Source of the DNA: Citroniella saccharovorans
Lineage (GTDB): Bacteria; Bacillota; Clostridia; Tissierellales; Peptoniphilaceae
NCBI RefSeq assembly: GCF_035481615.1
Contig: NZ_JAYKOT010000003.1
Location: forward strand, 558,001-622,000
Length of the DNA: 64,000 nucleotides
Direction: 5' to 3'
Shown: in pieces, positions 1-11,400 of the stretch
Layout: every line of letters starts with the position of its first letter
Position numbering within the stretch: position 1 is the first letter of the stretch
Translations under genes and position numbers: made by a program
Notes under the pieces: model-generated
Databases searched by the model: none
Told to the model about the DNA's origin: nothing
The model's input: the letters and a program-made list of their open reading frames with translations, nothing else

Positions 1-1
1 A

Positions 2-286
2 GAAAGAATAGCAGGAGAAGATAGGTTTGAAACAGCAGTGAAAATAGCAAAAGAAAAATTTGCAGGAAGAGAAAGCATATTCCTAGCAAATGGACACGTA
101 TTTGCAGACGCACTAGTAATATCACCAGTAGCAGGATTACTAGACATGCCAATCCTATTAACAAATGCAGACACAGCACCTAAGTCACTTACAGAATATA
201 TAGAAGAAGAAAATATAAAAGCTATAACAGCAGTAGGTGGACAAAGGATGGTAAGCGATAAAGTATTAGAAGAGCTTACAAAATAG
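2..286 (+). CDS. C-terminal end of a giant CWB2 surface protein (upstream copy of gene B), partial
   Basis: The reading frame is open from base 2 to a TAG at 284-286 and continues upstream beyond the window. It encodes one cell-wall-binding repeat 2 (CWB2, PF04122) unit: RIAGEDRFETAV, then FADALVISPVAGLL, PILLTNAD and ITAVGGQRMVS. CWB2 repeats attach proteins non-covalently to the Gram-positive wall. The segment matches the 3' end of gene B1 at 18038-18323 except for base 20 (Asp here, Asn there) and a silent change at base 40. It is therefore the tail of another B-type gene, showing that the array continues to the left. Confidence 0.93.
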   Translation, partial: ERIAGEDRFETAVKIAKEKFAGRESIFLANGHVFADALVISPVAGLLDMPILLTNADTAPKSLTEYIEEENIKAITAVGGQRMVSDKVLEELTK

Positions 287-305
287 TTCTGAGAATAAAG
301 ACAGA

Positions 306-330
306 AAAGACCGAGCAATCGGTCTTTTTT
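306..330 (+). terminator. Rho-independent terminator after the upstream B gene
   Basis: A GACCGA/TCGGTC stem with a short GCAA-type loop is followed by a run of six T. It lies about 20 bases after the TAG stop. An identical copy follows B1. Confidence 0.9.
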
Positions 331-1226
331 GCTTGGAAAAACTTTTTATATACATATAATCTTTTTTATATAAGTATCTTTTATAAAAACTTAAATAATA
401 TTAGAGGTGATTTATAAATTAATTATAAATAATAACTACTTGAAAATTAATATAGTAAAAAGCTTCAAGATAAATATTAAAAATATAATATAATATTAAA
501 GATAAAATATAAGAAAAATATCTCTTATTTAAATTATTAAGACATAATAAATTTTTATTAATAAAGATAAAGATTAAAAAACATATATTTAGACTAAGCA
601 TTTTAGGGTAAATATATTAAAGTAGGAGAATTTTTTATTCATAATAAAATTAAAAATTATATAAGTATTTTTTATATTTAGAAATATTAATATAAATTTT
701 TAATTAAAAAATATACTTTAAAATTCTTTTTTTACATCAAAATATCATTTTAAAAAATATTTAAAATAATTTTAAATCATACCATTTTTATTTGAATTTT
801 ATGCAAAAAAAGGCTATAATTAAAGTGTATAAGAATATTTAGGCAAATAAAATATAATTATTTGAAATACCTAATTCAATAAATAATGCTTAGGAAGGAA
901 AGTGAATTAATACAATACAAATCGTAAGTATCTATAATTTGGGATTTAAGTTAGCTATTGAAGGTATTTTTAAGATATATTATATTTTTAATATAAAATT
1001 TTGTTTGAAACTACAATTCTTAAATTAGCTTCATTAAATTAAATCAAAATAGATTATATAGATTTTCACGTGAGACTTTTATTTAAGTTTGATATTTAAA
1101 CAGAAAATTAGAAATTTTATTTAAAAATATATTTGCAAAAATAATATATAAAATATTTTGCAAGATTTTATGGTAAAAGATAAATATAGAGATTTAAAAA
1201 TAATATATACTACTAAAGGAGGAAAC
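331..1226 (+). promoter_or_regulatory. AT-rich leader region upstream of gene A1
   Basis: About 900 bases of very AT-rich DNA with no credible gene. It holds one good promoter candidate (792-820), giving an untranslated leader of about 400 bases. A weak inverted repeat (TTGCAAAA / TTTTGCAA, 1133-1163) sits 60 bases before the A1 start. The whole region recurs in the second unit (18368-19263) with no difference I can see, although it is non-coding. That points to very recent duplication, though selection on the leader is also possible. Confidence 0.55.
792..820 (+). promoter_or_regulatory. Candidate sigma-A promoter for gene A1
   Basis: TTGAAT at 792-797 and TATAAT at 815-820, spaced 17 bp. 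It is the only near-consensus pair I found in the leader. It would start transcription near 827. Confidence 0.6.
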
Positions 1227-4200
1227 GTGAAAAATTTTTTAAAGAAACTATTGATATGGACACTTATTTTTACAATGGTCCTATCTACACCAGTTGAGAT
1301 TTTTGCACAGGTTACAAGAGAAAATGTAACATATAATCCACCAAAAATCTCAAACTATGAAGATTTATCTCAAGATAAATCAAAGATAATAAATGAGCTG
1401 AAGCCTGTTAAGCCGGCTAAGCTAAAAAGTGGACAAAAAGCTGAAGATTTAATAAAAAATCCTGAGCAGCCTAAAATTTATACACTTAGAACAGATTATA
1501 AGGTTCAAAGGGGAGAAAAGTATGAAGTTGGCTACCAACCTTATATTGCCAGTGTAGGAGAGGCAGCAAGCGAAGAAGAAAAGGCAAAAGTTAATAAAGT
1601 AATTACACTTCCAGAACTTGCAGGCTACGACAAGTCACATCTAGAAGATACTTTCACTAATAATTATGATGAAATTGTTAAAGCTGCAAAAAATGGTACA
1701 CAATCTGGCAATAAAAATAATGGAATAAGATATGAGGAAGAAAGAGACTTTAAATATAAGTCCAAATCAAATACCATAACAATCAAACACGTATTCCAAG
1801 ACTTGCATGATTTTTCCAAGTACACAAATCCTGATGGAACTATCACACATTCAGACGGAACTAAGGGAACATTAATTAATAAAGGTGGTACTAACCCGGT
1901 AGAAGTAGACGAGAATGAAGTTAAAAAGCATGAACTTAGAACAATACAAAATGGAAACACTGGTTCTACTATGGAAGTAATACCTTTAGACCAAGTAGAG
2001 AGGAAGGGATTTGTTCCAGAAGCTCCATTTATAGCTATGCAAGTTCCAGAAAATGCCGAGAATTTTATACTTGAATATCGCTACAACCGTGATCATTATG
2101 ATGTTAATTTTGATACCGATGGCGGAACAGAACTTCCAAATCGTACTCTTTACTATGGACAAACTATTCCTAAATTAGATTTTAATGTAAAAAAACCAGG
2201 TTCAAATTTTCTAGGTTGGAAAGCAGATAAAGATATAAATTATTTTGATGCTGATGGCAATAAAAAAACTCTTTCTAAAGATGATTTAATTACAAAAGCA
2301 GACTTTGAGCCAGGTGAAAAATTTCAAGATGGCATAAAATATGCTATGCCAGCAGAAAGTCTTACTTTTACTGCTCAGTGGACTGAAAATGAAACAGCAG
2401 AATATGTAATCCAATTTTGGACTGAAAAGCCGGATTACAATGACCAAGACGACACACTTCCTTTGCGCGATCGCTACGATTTTATCGGCGCAAGAAGAGT
2501 AGACAATGCCGACACCGCTTCTACTCCGGATCTTACAAACTTAGATATCCACGGCATCACCTTCCCGGACTTAAATGACGGACGTTTAGAAAAAGCACAA
2601 GAGAGCAAAGAGGAATTTGAAAGATATTACGTCTTAAATGAAGACTTGACTAAGAAGCAAAATGCTTCTGAAAAAGACCCAACCGTACAAAAAACTGTAT
2701 CATCAACGGGAGAAACAGTCTACAACGTATACTACGACCGCAGAGTCTATACCCTTTACTTTACAGCTGCGAGTGGAGAGGCGTTTGATATAGTAGGTAG
2801 CTTCTGGCCGATTATAACAAGAGATGGGAAAGTCATAGGAAAAGAAGGATCTCCTTATAAAGTAGATGTTCGCTTCAACCAAAGCTTGGATAAAATATGG
2901 CCAAAGGATGCGGAAGTTTCAAATCTTCCGACTTCTTCTGATAAAGAACAAGGAGACACCGGCCTAATAGGCTGGACAATTAACAATAACGAGGGTGAAC
3001 AAGCTTATCGCGATACTCCACCTTATCGTTTAAGTGCAGAAGATTTTATCGACAGTCAAGATGTAGTGGGAACAGGAGAGTTTGAGGGATTTGGTCACTC
3101 AGATCAAATACCTATAAAGGATGGAGAAACTAAGAAAAGAGATAAATATGAGATTTCCATAGGATCGACATCCTATGAACAATCTGTTGTCCATCACATT
3201 GATATTATAAAGGACGATTTCGATGGCAAGGAACAAATCGATTATGACATGTCCTATTGGAAGAGCGATACGAGTGCAGCTGGACCTAATGGGTATCCCT
3301 TCGGTTTGCCTCATCTTCAAGGTTTTACCCTTAAAGAAGAGAGAAGGACGGCAGAATGGATAGGACTAAAAAAAGGTCGTGTTGGAACTTGGGACGCACG
3401 TAAAACTTTTGATGAATTAAATGCAGAGAGAAATAAGAAAACGCCTTTTAGAAGCGACGCCGACAAGATAGAATACATCGATCAATTTCCTTGGGGCACA
3501 AAATCCTTTAAAGGGGCAAATGCCTACAATTATGCAAACTACTCTCGTAATAAGTACAAGTTAAAATTAAATAACGATCCAAAGACAGTAAAAAATGACA
3601 GCGAATATGGTGCAGGCAATATTATAGAGGTGCCTTATGAATTGCCATTAAATGATTTAAAACTCGATACGACACACAAACCCGAAAAACCGAATTGGGT
3701 ACGTGATGATTGGAGCTTCTTAGGCTGGGCACTGGATCCCGCCGGCGACAACCTGGTAAAAGACGGAAAAGAAACAAAACTTCATTATGACCAAATTCTC
3801 TACGCCAAATGGGGCGAACCTGATTATAAGTGGAAGGTTATCTTTGATCCAAATGGAGGTAGTTTAAGGACAATCGATGAAAACAAATTAACTACAAAAC
3901 GCAAGACGGTAAAAGAAGGCGATATTGGTCAAGAAAAAGAAACAACTTATCCTATAAAAGAAACAAACGATGGCAACAAGCAAGTCTTTACAGTTATCCA
4001 AAGACAAAAGCTTGTAGAACCGAACTTTAAACCAGAAAAGAAGGGCTACGACTTTATGGGCTGGGAAGTAATTCGCTATAAAAAGGATGCCAAGACAGGT
4101 GACTACACAGATGAGATCGACAACTCTTATAGAGAAACCTATAAGGTTCCAGAATTATATTCCTTCGGCAATGATGTTGTATCTCCAATTTATCTAAAAG

Positions 4201-7200
4201 CGATTTGGGTTCCAAATCAAAAGGTAGATATTGATGTCTTACATTATATGTTGGACGATAATTATGAGTTAGATAAGCTAGTAAAGCCTAATCCTAAAAA
4301 AGATAGGCTAGAAGAAAAACGTGCAAACTACCTAGTTGCTACAACTGGCGATAGACAAAATGACGAATATATCTTAGCACCTCATGACGAACTTCAAAAA
4401 AAATTAACCGGCGACTTAAAGAAGGAATACGAAGAATATAACAATCGCGTAAAATTAAACAACTCCTTCTTCCAAACATTTAGGGTTGAACCAGAGAAGA
4501 TTGATGATGGCAATGGAAATTTAATTCCAAATCCTAAAGCAGAAAACAATGTCTTTAAATTCTTCTACAGACCTTTTAGGAAAAGAGAATACAAGATCAA
4601 CTATATAGATGAAAGATTTAAAGGCAAGGAAAACGAAAAAGACGGAGCTATTATCGGTCAAGAACTTGTAAAAAATGGTAATCGTTATTATGATGCAAGA
4701 AATTATAGACGAATTCCAGGTTGGGTTCTTACAAGTGCACCACAACAACAACTATTCTTTGATGTAAATGAAGAAACCAACGAATTAATAGGCATCAATG
4801 GTACTGGTAGTGATGAAATTACCTTCTATTATAAGGACGTAAGAGTAATAGAAGTTCCTGGAGACAAAGAGCCACCAGAAGGATATGTTAGAGTAACTTT
4901 CAAGGCAGATAAGGGTGGAGCATTTGTAGACAAGTACGGAAACGAAGTTACAGAACTTCACTACGATGTAATAAAGGGACTTAAATCAGACCTACTTCCA
5001 GATCCAGAAATATTGGGTAAAAAGGCAGATGGAACACCTAATGACAAAGAAGAAGGAAAGTATTATATCACTCCAGATGATGGTAAGAAATTTGTAAAAT
5101 GGGATAATAAACCATTATTAAACAAAAATACCCTTGTTGAAAATAGTGCAGAAAACTTCTACGTATTTACAGCTTACTTTGAATGGTCAGGTCTATCTGC
5201 ATCTGGTCTAGTAAGAACAGAAGCCTACAAAGATCCAGAAGGAAATTGGACAAATAACTTTGCTCCAACGATTGAAGATATAAAGAAACAATTAGTTTGG
5301 AGAGAAAATGACCAAGTAAAAGATCTTCCAACAGGAACTGAAATAAAATTATACGATGAAGCTGGCAATGAATTAACAAGCGATCAGCAAGTTTATGATT
5401 TAGTAAATGAAAAAAAAGCTGCCGACAAAGACCAGCTTGTTCGCACAGTAAATATCAAAGCTAAAGTTACATTCCCTGATAAAAAAGACCCACAAGAACT
5501 TGATATACCAATTACAATTTACAAAAATGTTTACGAAGCCCTTAACAAAGAAGGCGACAAACCACTATTCTTAAAAGAAGCGGAAGAGAAAGAAGCTAAA
5601 GATGGTGGACTAAAAGATATTTTAAAGGATAATACTGAAAACAGATATATTAAGGTTACAATTAAACCAAATAAAGACTTTACAAACAAAGACGATAAAG
5701 TTTACTATGTAAATCCAAATGCTTGGGTAGAAATTCCTGAATTAAAGGTTGAAGATACCGAAGCAGCAGGCACAGGATTTATTAACTGGACAGCTGATCA
5801 AGTTAAACAAAATGACGATGGCAAAGCAAATGGCAAGTTTGATTTTGACAAGCGTCATAAGTTTACAGAAGATACAATAATAACGCCAGTTGATGCTAAG
5901 GATGTAGTTGAACAAGAAGATCCAAACAAGAAACCTGATGTACCAAATGGATATGTAAAAGTTATAGTTAAAACAACTGACAATGCAACAGATGATACTA
6001 AGTTTGAAAAAACATTCTGGGTTAATCCTACTAGGGAAGTAACTATAGGTGTAACAAACCCAACAGGTAAAACAATAACAACTGATACTACAAAATATAC
6101 TATGAATTTCTCTAAGTGGGAATCAGAAGATAAATCAAGAACTTGGGAAGACAAGATAGTAGGAAAATTTGAAAATGATACTACAATCCTTGCAAAATAT
6201 TCTGTAAAATCTGAAGTGATAAAAGACCAAGTTCCGACAACAGATACAGTTCACACACCACAAGGAAAGACACCGACAGTTGATGAAATCAAAGATAAGA
6301 TTACTCCACCTGAAGGAAAAACTATTAAGAATGTAACAATAGTTGAAAATCCGGATGTAAATAATCCGGGAGAAAGTAAGGTTAAAGTAATAGTTGAATA
6401 TACTGACGGTTCAAAAGTTGGAACAAATGAAAAGCCTGTAGAAATTCAAGTTAAAGTACACGAACCAGTTGTACCTGCTAAACCAGATGGCACAAGGCCA
6501 GAAGAAGCACTTGAAAACTATGTAAAAGTAATCTTCAAGGCTGGCATAGGCGGAAGTCTATCAGGCGATTTAGTTTACTATGTATCACCAGAAGTTGAAG
6601 TTGATATGACAGAATCAGCTGGAAAGATTACAAAGACTCCAGAAGTTGGATACATTGTAAATGGTGAAAACTGGACTAACAAAGATAATAAAACTTTAAA
6701 AGGAACATTTAAAGATTCTGAAACTGAATTTGTATTTAATTTTGACAAGTCTGACGATGTAGTAGAAAAAACTGACGACCCAACTCAAGTAATTCCAGAA
6801 GGCTATGTAAAAGTAACCTTTAAGACAGAAGATGAAAATAAGGGTAAACTTGATGGAAAGAAATTAGAAAAAATCTACTATGTAAATCCAAAGGCTGAAA
6901 TAAAATTAGTTGAATTAGCTGATGGACAAACTGCCAATGAAAAACAATTAGCAGTTCCAAAAACACTTCCAGCTGATAACTATGAATTTGTTAAATGGTA
7001 TGAAGAAATTGATACTGAAAATTCAATCACAAGCGAAAGAATCCATGTTGCTAAATTTAGACTAGTTAAGGTAACATTAACTTATGAGGCTGGCGAAGGA
7101 GCGACTGGCAATGTTCCAGCTGAGCTTGAAGTAGATTATGGTACAAGTGTAAGACTTGCAGGTCCAGGAAATCTTGCAAAACCTAATGCTACATTCGCAG

Positions 7201-8399
7201 GCTGGAAGATAGGAGAAAAAACTTATCAAGCTGGCAAGGAAGTAACATTAACTAAAAACACAACAGCTACTGCTGAGTGGAATACAGCAAAACACACAGT
7301 AACATTTGATACAAAAGGTGGAAGTAATGTTCCTAGCCAAGAAGTTGAACATGGAAAGATTGCAACAGAACCAAAAGCACCAACATTAGACGGTAAAGTC
7401 TTTATGGGTTGGAAGGAAAAAGAAAGTGACACAAGTTACTTTAATTTTGAAACTCCAATTACAGAAGACAAAACCCTAATAGCAATCTGGCAAGATTCAG
7501 TTCAAAAGATTGGCGATGGCGATACTGTTGAAGATGAGTTTATAAAAGTTACTTTCAAAGAGGGTTCTCATGGAACACTAAAAGATGGTAAGGATAAAAA
7601 AGATACAGTAACTTACAAAGTTGCAAAAGGATTAAACTTTGAAGATGCTAAAAAATTAGGCCTAAAAGTTCCAGGAATCGACCCAGCAAAATACTACAAG
7701 GCAAAAGATGAAAACTCTGGTTGGGACAAGGCACTTGACTTAACACTTGCTTCAGGAGAAACAGAAAAAATCTTCACAGCACAATATGAACCAATTGCAG
7801 ATGTAATACCAGTAGATCCTAAAATAACACCAGACGATAAACTTAAAGATGACAAACCAGAAGGAATGGTATTAGTAACATTTAAAGTTTCAGATGATAG
7901 TAAATTCTACATTCCAAAAAATGCTAAATATTATGTCAAGAAAGAAACAGAAGTTAGAATACCAACGCCAGTTGTTTTGGAAAAAACTATTGACGCTGTA
8001 TTTAATGGATGGAAAGATGTAACTCTAGTAGAGGAAACTCTTAATCCAGATGATAAAGATCCAAAAGCAAAAAAATTCATATGGGTAAAACAATCATTTA
8101 AAGAAGATACAGTAATTAGCGATAAAGAAACAGATGAAATCAAACTTATAATTAAAAAGCCATCAGTAGGCGATAAGAGAATTTATATCGAGCAAATGTC
8201 TGCTGATTCTACAGGAAAACTTGAACTTATAAGAAATGGTGTAGTAATAGAAACTACTACTAACAAAAAGTTCAAGAGAAGAAGAAAAGAATACAATGTA
8301 TTTGAACTTAATAATGCATTGCAAACAGGAGATACTATAAGATACTGGCAAGAAGGTTCTTCTAGAATATCTGACAAAACAACAGAAATTATTAATTAG
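1227..8399 (+). CDS. Giant secreted repeat protein A1 (InlB B-repeat / Rib-like)
   Basis: Product of 2,390 aa. I start it at GTG 1227 because AAAGGAGG (1215-1222) lies just upstream and the product then opens with a signal peptide (MKNFLKKLLIWTLIFTMVLS, likely cut near residue 28). An in-frame TTG at 1158 has no ribosome site. Seen in order: a unique N-terminal part; InlB B-type (Listeria-Bacteroides, PF09479) repeats near residues 290-335 and 1948-2088; FDPNGG and FLGW motifs near 830-880; Rib-like Ig segments near 1330-1440 and 1675-1746; and about six units of the YYVNP-type repeat also found in B. The C-terminus ends in an unrecognised basic beta-rich segment. There is no LPXTG, CWB2, GW or SLH anchor, so it may be released or held by another protein, for instance B. 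B1 starts 22 bases downstream, so the two are probably co-transcribed. The role is probably adhesion or a surface layer (inference). Confidence 0.88.
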   Translation: MKNFLKKLLIWTLIFTMVLSTPVEIFAQVTRENVTYNPPKISNYEDLSQDKSKIINELKPVKPAKLKSGQKAEDLIKNPEQPKIYTLRTDYKVQRGEKYEVGYQPYIASVGEAASEEEKAKVNKVITLPELAGYDKSHLEDTFTNNYDEIVKAAKNGTQSGNKNNGIRYEEERDFKYKSKSNTITIKHVFQDLHDFSKYTNPDGTITHSDGTKGTLINKGGTNPVEVDENEVKKHELRTIQNGNTGSTMEVIPLDQVERKGFVPEAPFIAMQVPENAENFILEYRYNRDHYDVNFDTDGGTELPNRTLYYGQTIPKLDFNVKKPGSNFLGWKADKDINYFDADGNKKTLSKDDLITKADFEPGEKFQDGIKYAMPAESLTFTAQWTENETAEYVIQFWTEKPDYNDQDDTLPLRDRYDFIGARRVDNADTASTPDLTNLDIHGITFPDLNDGRLEKAQESKEEFERYYVLNEDLTKKQNASEKDPTVQKTVSSTGETVYNVYYDRRVYTLYFTAASGEAFDIVGSFWPIITRDGKVIGKEGSPYKVDVRFNQSLDKIWPKDAEVSNLPTSSDKEQGDTGLIGWTINNNEGEQAYRDTPPYRLSAEDFIDSQDVVGTGEFEGFGHSDQIPIKDGETKKRDKYEISIGSTSYEQSVVHHIDIIKDDFDGKEQIDYDMSYWKSDTSAAGPNGYPFGLPHLQGFTLKEERRTAEWIGLKKGRVGTWDARKTFDELNAERNKKTPFRSDADKIEYIDQFPWGTKSFKGANAYNYANYSRNKYKLKLNNDPKTVKNDSEYGAGNIIEVPYELPLNDLKLDTTHKPEKPNWVRDDWSFLGWALDPAGDNLVKDGKETKLHYDQILYAKWGEPDYKWKVIFDPNGGSLRTIDENKLTTKRKTVKEGDIGQEKETTYPIKETNDGNKQVFTVIQRQKLVEPNFKPEKKGYDFMGWEVIRYKKDAKTGDYTDEIDNSYRETYKVPELYSFGNDVVSPIYLKAIWVPNQKVDIDVLHYMLDDNYELDKLVKPNPKKDRLEEKRANYLVATTGDRQNDEYILAPHDELQKKLTGDLKKEYEEYNNRVKLNNSFFQTFRVEPEKIDDGNGNLIPNPKAENNVFKFFYRPFRKREYKINYIDERFKGKENEKDGAIIGQELVKNGNRYYDARNYRRIPGWVLTSAPQQQLFFDVNEETNELIGINGTGSDEITFYYKDVRVIEVPGDKEPPEGYVRVTFKADKGGAFVDKYGNEVTELHYDVIKGLKSDLLPDPEILGKKADGTPNDKEEGKYYITPDDGKKFVKWDNKPLLNKNTLVENSAENFYVFTAYFEWSGLSASGLVRTEAYKDPEGNWTNNFAPTIEDIKKQLVWRENDQVKDLPTGTEIKLYDEAGNELTSDQQVYDLVNEKKAADKDQLVRTVNIKAKVTFPDKKDPQELDIPITIYKNVYEALNKEGDKPLFLKEAEEKEAKDGGLKDILKDNTENRYIKVTIKPNKDFTNKDDKVYYVNPNAWVEIPELKVEDTEAAGTGFINWTADQVKQNDDGKANGKFDFDKRHKFTEDTIITPVDAKDVVEQEDPNKKPDVPNGYVKVIVKTTDNATDDTKFEKTFWVNPTREVTIGVTNPTGKTITTDTTKYTMNFSKWESEDKSRTWEDKIVGKFENDTTILAKYSVKSEVIKDQVPTTDTVHTPQGKTPTVDEIKDKITPPEGKTIKNVTIVENPDVNNPGESKVKVIVEYTDGSKVGTNEKPVEIQVKVHEPVVPAKPDGTRPEEALENYVKVIFKAGIGGSLSGDLVYYVSPEVEVDMTESAGKITKTPEVGYIVNGENWTNKDNKTLKGTFKDSETEFVFNFDKSDDVVEKTDDPTQVIPEGYVKVTFKTEDENKGKLDGKKLEKIYYVNPKAEIKLVELADGQTANEKQLAVPKTLPADNYEFVKWYEEIDTENSITSERIHVAKFRLVKVTLTYEAGEGATGNVPAELEVDYGTSVRLAGPGNLAKPNATFAGWKIGEKTYQAGKEVTLTKNTTATAEWNTAKHTVTFDTKGGSNVPSQEVEHGKIATEPKAPTLDGKVFMGWKEKESDTSYFNFETPITEDKTLIAIWQDSVQKIGDGDTVEDEFIKVTFKEGSHGTLKDGKDKKDTVTYKVAKGLNFEDAKKLGLKVPGIDPAKYYKAKDENSGWDKALDLTLASGETEKIFTAQYEPIADVIPVDPKITPDDKLKDDKPEGMVLVTFKVSDDSKFYIPKNAKYYVKKETEVRIPTPVVLEKTIDAVFNGWKDVTLVEETLNPDDKDPKAKKFIWVKQSFKEDTVISDKETDEIKLIIKKPSVGDKRIYIEQMSADSTGKLELIRNGVVIETTTNKKFKRRRKEYNVFELNNALQTGDTIRYWQEGSSRISDKTTEIIN

Positions 8400-8421
8400 A
8401 GAAAGGAGCAATTAAATTAGA

Positions 8422-11400
8422 ATGAAGAAAAAAATATTATCAGGATTTTTAGCTCTTGTTTTTCTATTGCAAGCCTTCTTACCAAGCCTTGCATATGCAT
8501 ATCAAACAAACCTTCAAGACGCAAAAATAATATCTGATGACCATAGCACTCAAGACAATTTAATAACAATTGGAAAGCTAAAAGGAGTGGGATTCTCTAA
8601 AGACAATCCCACTGCAGCTATTTCCATAGAAGGAGTAGAAGAAAAAAACCATAAGAACACAGTCGCTTTAGATGGATTAGAAATAGGCGATGAAATTATT
8701 CCTCAAATATTGATGAGCAGTAATTCTCCTTACATCCAAGGCCGACAACCAGCTGACCCGGACAAACCAAATTACTGGGCAAATGTACAGGGAAAACTTA
8801 CTACAGTAGGTCTTGACGGTGGAACATTTGATTGGAATAAGGTACTAGGCCAAGGGGCAAAGGTAAAGCTTTTGTTTACTCAAACAAATGGCAATGTAAT
8901 GACCGGTGTAAGATTTTATCTAGAAGTAGATAAAGACGGAACCTACACTTGGTCAAATAACGATGGCAATCCAACCTACCTACCTTTGTATGACGCAGAT
9001 GGAAATCCCTACACCTATAATGTCCAAATAGAAAGAAACTTTAGTGAAAATGTTCAGCTTATTATCCAAGAAAGTAACGGTACACCTGGTGTATCATGGA
9101 GACCAGAAGGTGACAAGCAAGTTGCTACCATACAATTCCTTGATATAATGATTCAACAAGTTGCGTCAACTAAATTTGTTTCTGAATGGCACACAAGCTT
9201 AGCAGAAGCAGATAGACCTCAAATTGAAGGATATTTTAAAGTAGAGGAATATTTAGATAATAACTTTAACTTCCCTAAAAATGACACAACAAGAACTATA
9301 TTAAGGTCTAGTTTTGTAGAAAACTTTGAAGAAGATGAAGACAATGGTCCATGGTCTTTCTTACCTTCTGAACTTGAAACAACTCCAGAAACAGTAGAAG
9401 TTAAAACAGACACACAAGGACTAACTTTCGAAGAAGCAGACGGAGTTAAAACAGTAAAGTCAGGCGACCACAAGTTTAAATACGACTTCACCTATCATGT
9501 TATAGAAGGCGGTAAGCTTACTATGACTGAAATCATCCCATTAACTTTTGATGCTAATGGTGGTAAGTTTGAAAACTTTACGGATCCTGATACAGAAACA
9601 AAGATTGTAAAAGAAGTTGACTATGAAGGAACTTTAACTTCTATGCCTGACGCTCCTACAAAGGATAGAGAAACCTTTAAAGGCTGGTCAACAACTCAAG
9701 ATGGAAAAAATCCTGTTACAGATGCAGATTTTGCAAATATCAAAGAAGCAAAGACTTTCTATGCAATTTGGGACAACAACGAAATTCAAGCAGAAGAGTT
9801 AGAGGTTTTTGAATCTTTTAAAGATGGAGATACTTGGGTCAATGACTTTATTCCAACACTTGAAAAGTTAAAAGGACAAGTTAAGATTAAAGATGCAGAT
9901 GGAAATCCTCAACCATTAGCAAATGATGATACCTTTGAAATACTAAATGATGAAGGCAATGCTATAACTGGAAATGATTTAAAGAATTATCTATATGAAA
10001 AATTAAAAGAAAAAGATAATCCTAACGATGAACCGACAAGGATAGAAACTGTAACAGCGAAAGTAACTAAAAGTAATGGCGAAAGTCAAACGGTAGAAAT
10101 TCCTATAAAAGTTACAAAAAATATCTATGAAGCAAAGACTTTAACTGAAAAGCCTTTCTATGTTCCTGATGGATATGTAAAAGTTACAGTAGATCCAACA
10201 ACTAAGGCTAAAGACCCACAAAGGACAGTCTACTATGTAAATCCAGAAGCAAAGGTTGTAATTCCAGGAAGTGATCCAACAGCTATTGATGGATATGTAT
10301 TTACTAAGTGGCTTATTAAGGGAAATACTGAAGAATATAAATTAGCTGAAAAGCCAAGATACATGTTCAAAAAAGAAGCGACAATTGAAGCCCAATATGA
10401 AAAAGAAAAGCAAGGAATTGTAAATATTAAATACGTTGACGAAAAAGGAAATAATTTACTAAATGCTGACCCAAGCGTTAGGATTAAAGGTCAAGATTAT
10501 CCCGAAGAAAAATACGGCAAAAATGGCGATCCAATTCCATCTGATGTTTATAAAGAAGAAACTGCTCCTAAGTTTATAGGCTATAAGTTCAATAAAATTG
10601 AACTAAACCCTGAAGATGGAAAATATGCCTTAGACAATAAGGCTACAATTAAGATTTATTACAAAAAACTTGATGATGTAATTACTAAAGAAAAACTAGA
10701 TTCTTCAGGAATTCCTGAAGGTTATATATATGTTTTTTTCAATACTGGACAAAATGGTAGAATATCTTACACTTATGACACAACTAAAGCCTTGTATATA
10801 AATCCAAATGCAAAAGTTAACTTGAAAGAATACGCACCACAAGTAACTCCTCATACTGGTTATACTTTTACAGGTTGGGATAAGGATATTAAGACAGCTA
10901 GAATCTATCAAGATGGCGAAGAAATAAAAGCACAATACAATGAAATTGATTCAATAATTCCAGAAAAAAATGATGATGAAACACCAAATAAAAAACCAGA
11001 TGGATACGTAACAGTGACATTTAAGCCAGATGCTAATGGAACATTATCAGGAACTACAGTATATTATGTAAATCCAAATACCGAGCTTAATTTAAAAGAC
11101 AAAGCTGATGCGATTGTTAAAAATCCAAATGTAGGCTATACAGCAGATGGCGGAACTTGGACTCCTGAAATCACTAGTAAGAAGTACACTAAAGATTTTG
11201 AATACACTTATAATTTCAAACCATTAGAAGATGTAGTCAAAAAAATAGATGAGAATACAAAGAAACCTAAAGGCTATGTAACAGTTACCTTTAAAGCGGA
11301 TGATAGTGGCAATGGAACGGTTACAGAGACTGTTTACTATGTAAATCCTAATAAGTATGTAAGTCTTACTCCACCAACGGATGCCAAAGGTAAAACAGGA

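Noticed and set aside
419..601. 60-codon open frame on the minus strand in the A leader (copy at 18456-18638)
   Set aside because: Composition is plain AT-rich Ile/Leu/Asn/Tyr noise, no ribosome site; its presence in both copies only reflects the duplication.
1158..1226. Possible TTG start giving A1 23 extra residues
   Set aside because: No ribosome site, and the extra residues would bury the signal peptide; the GTG at 1227 follows AAAGGAGG.
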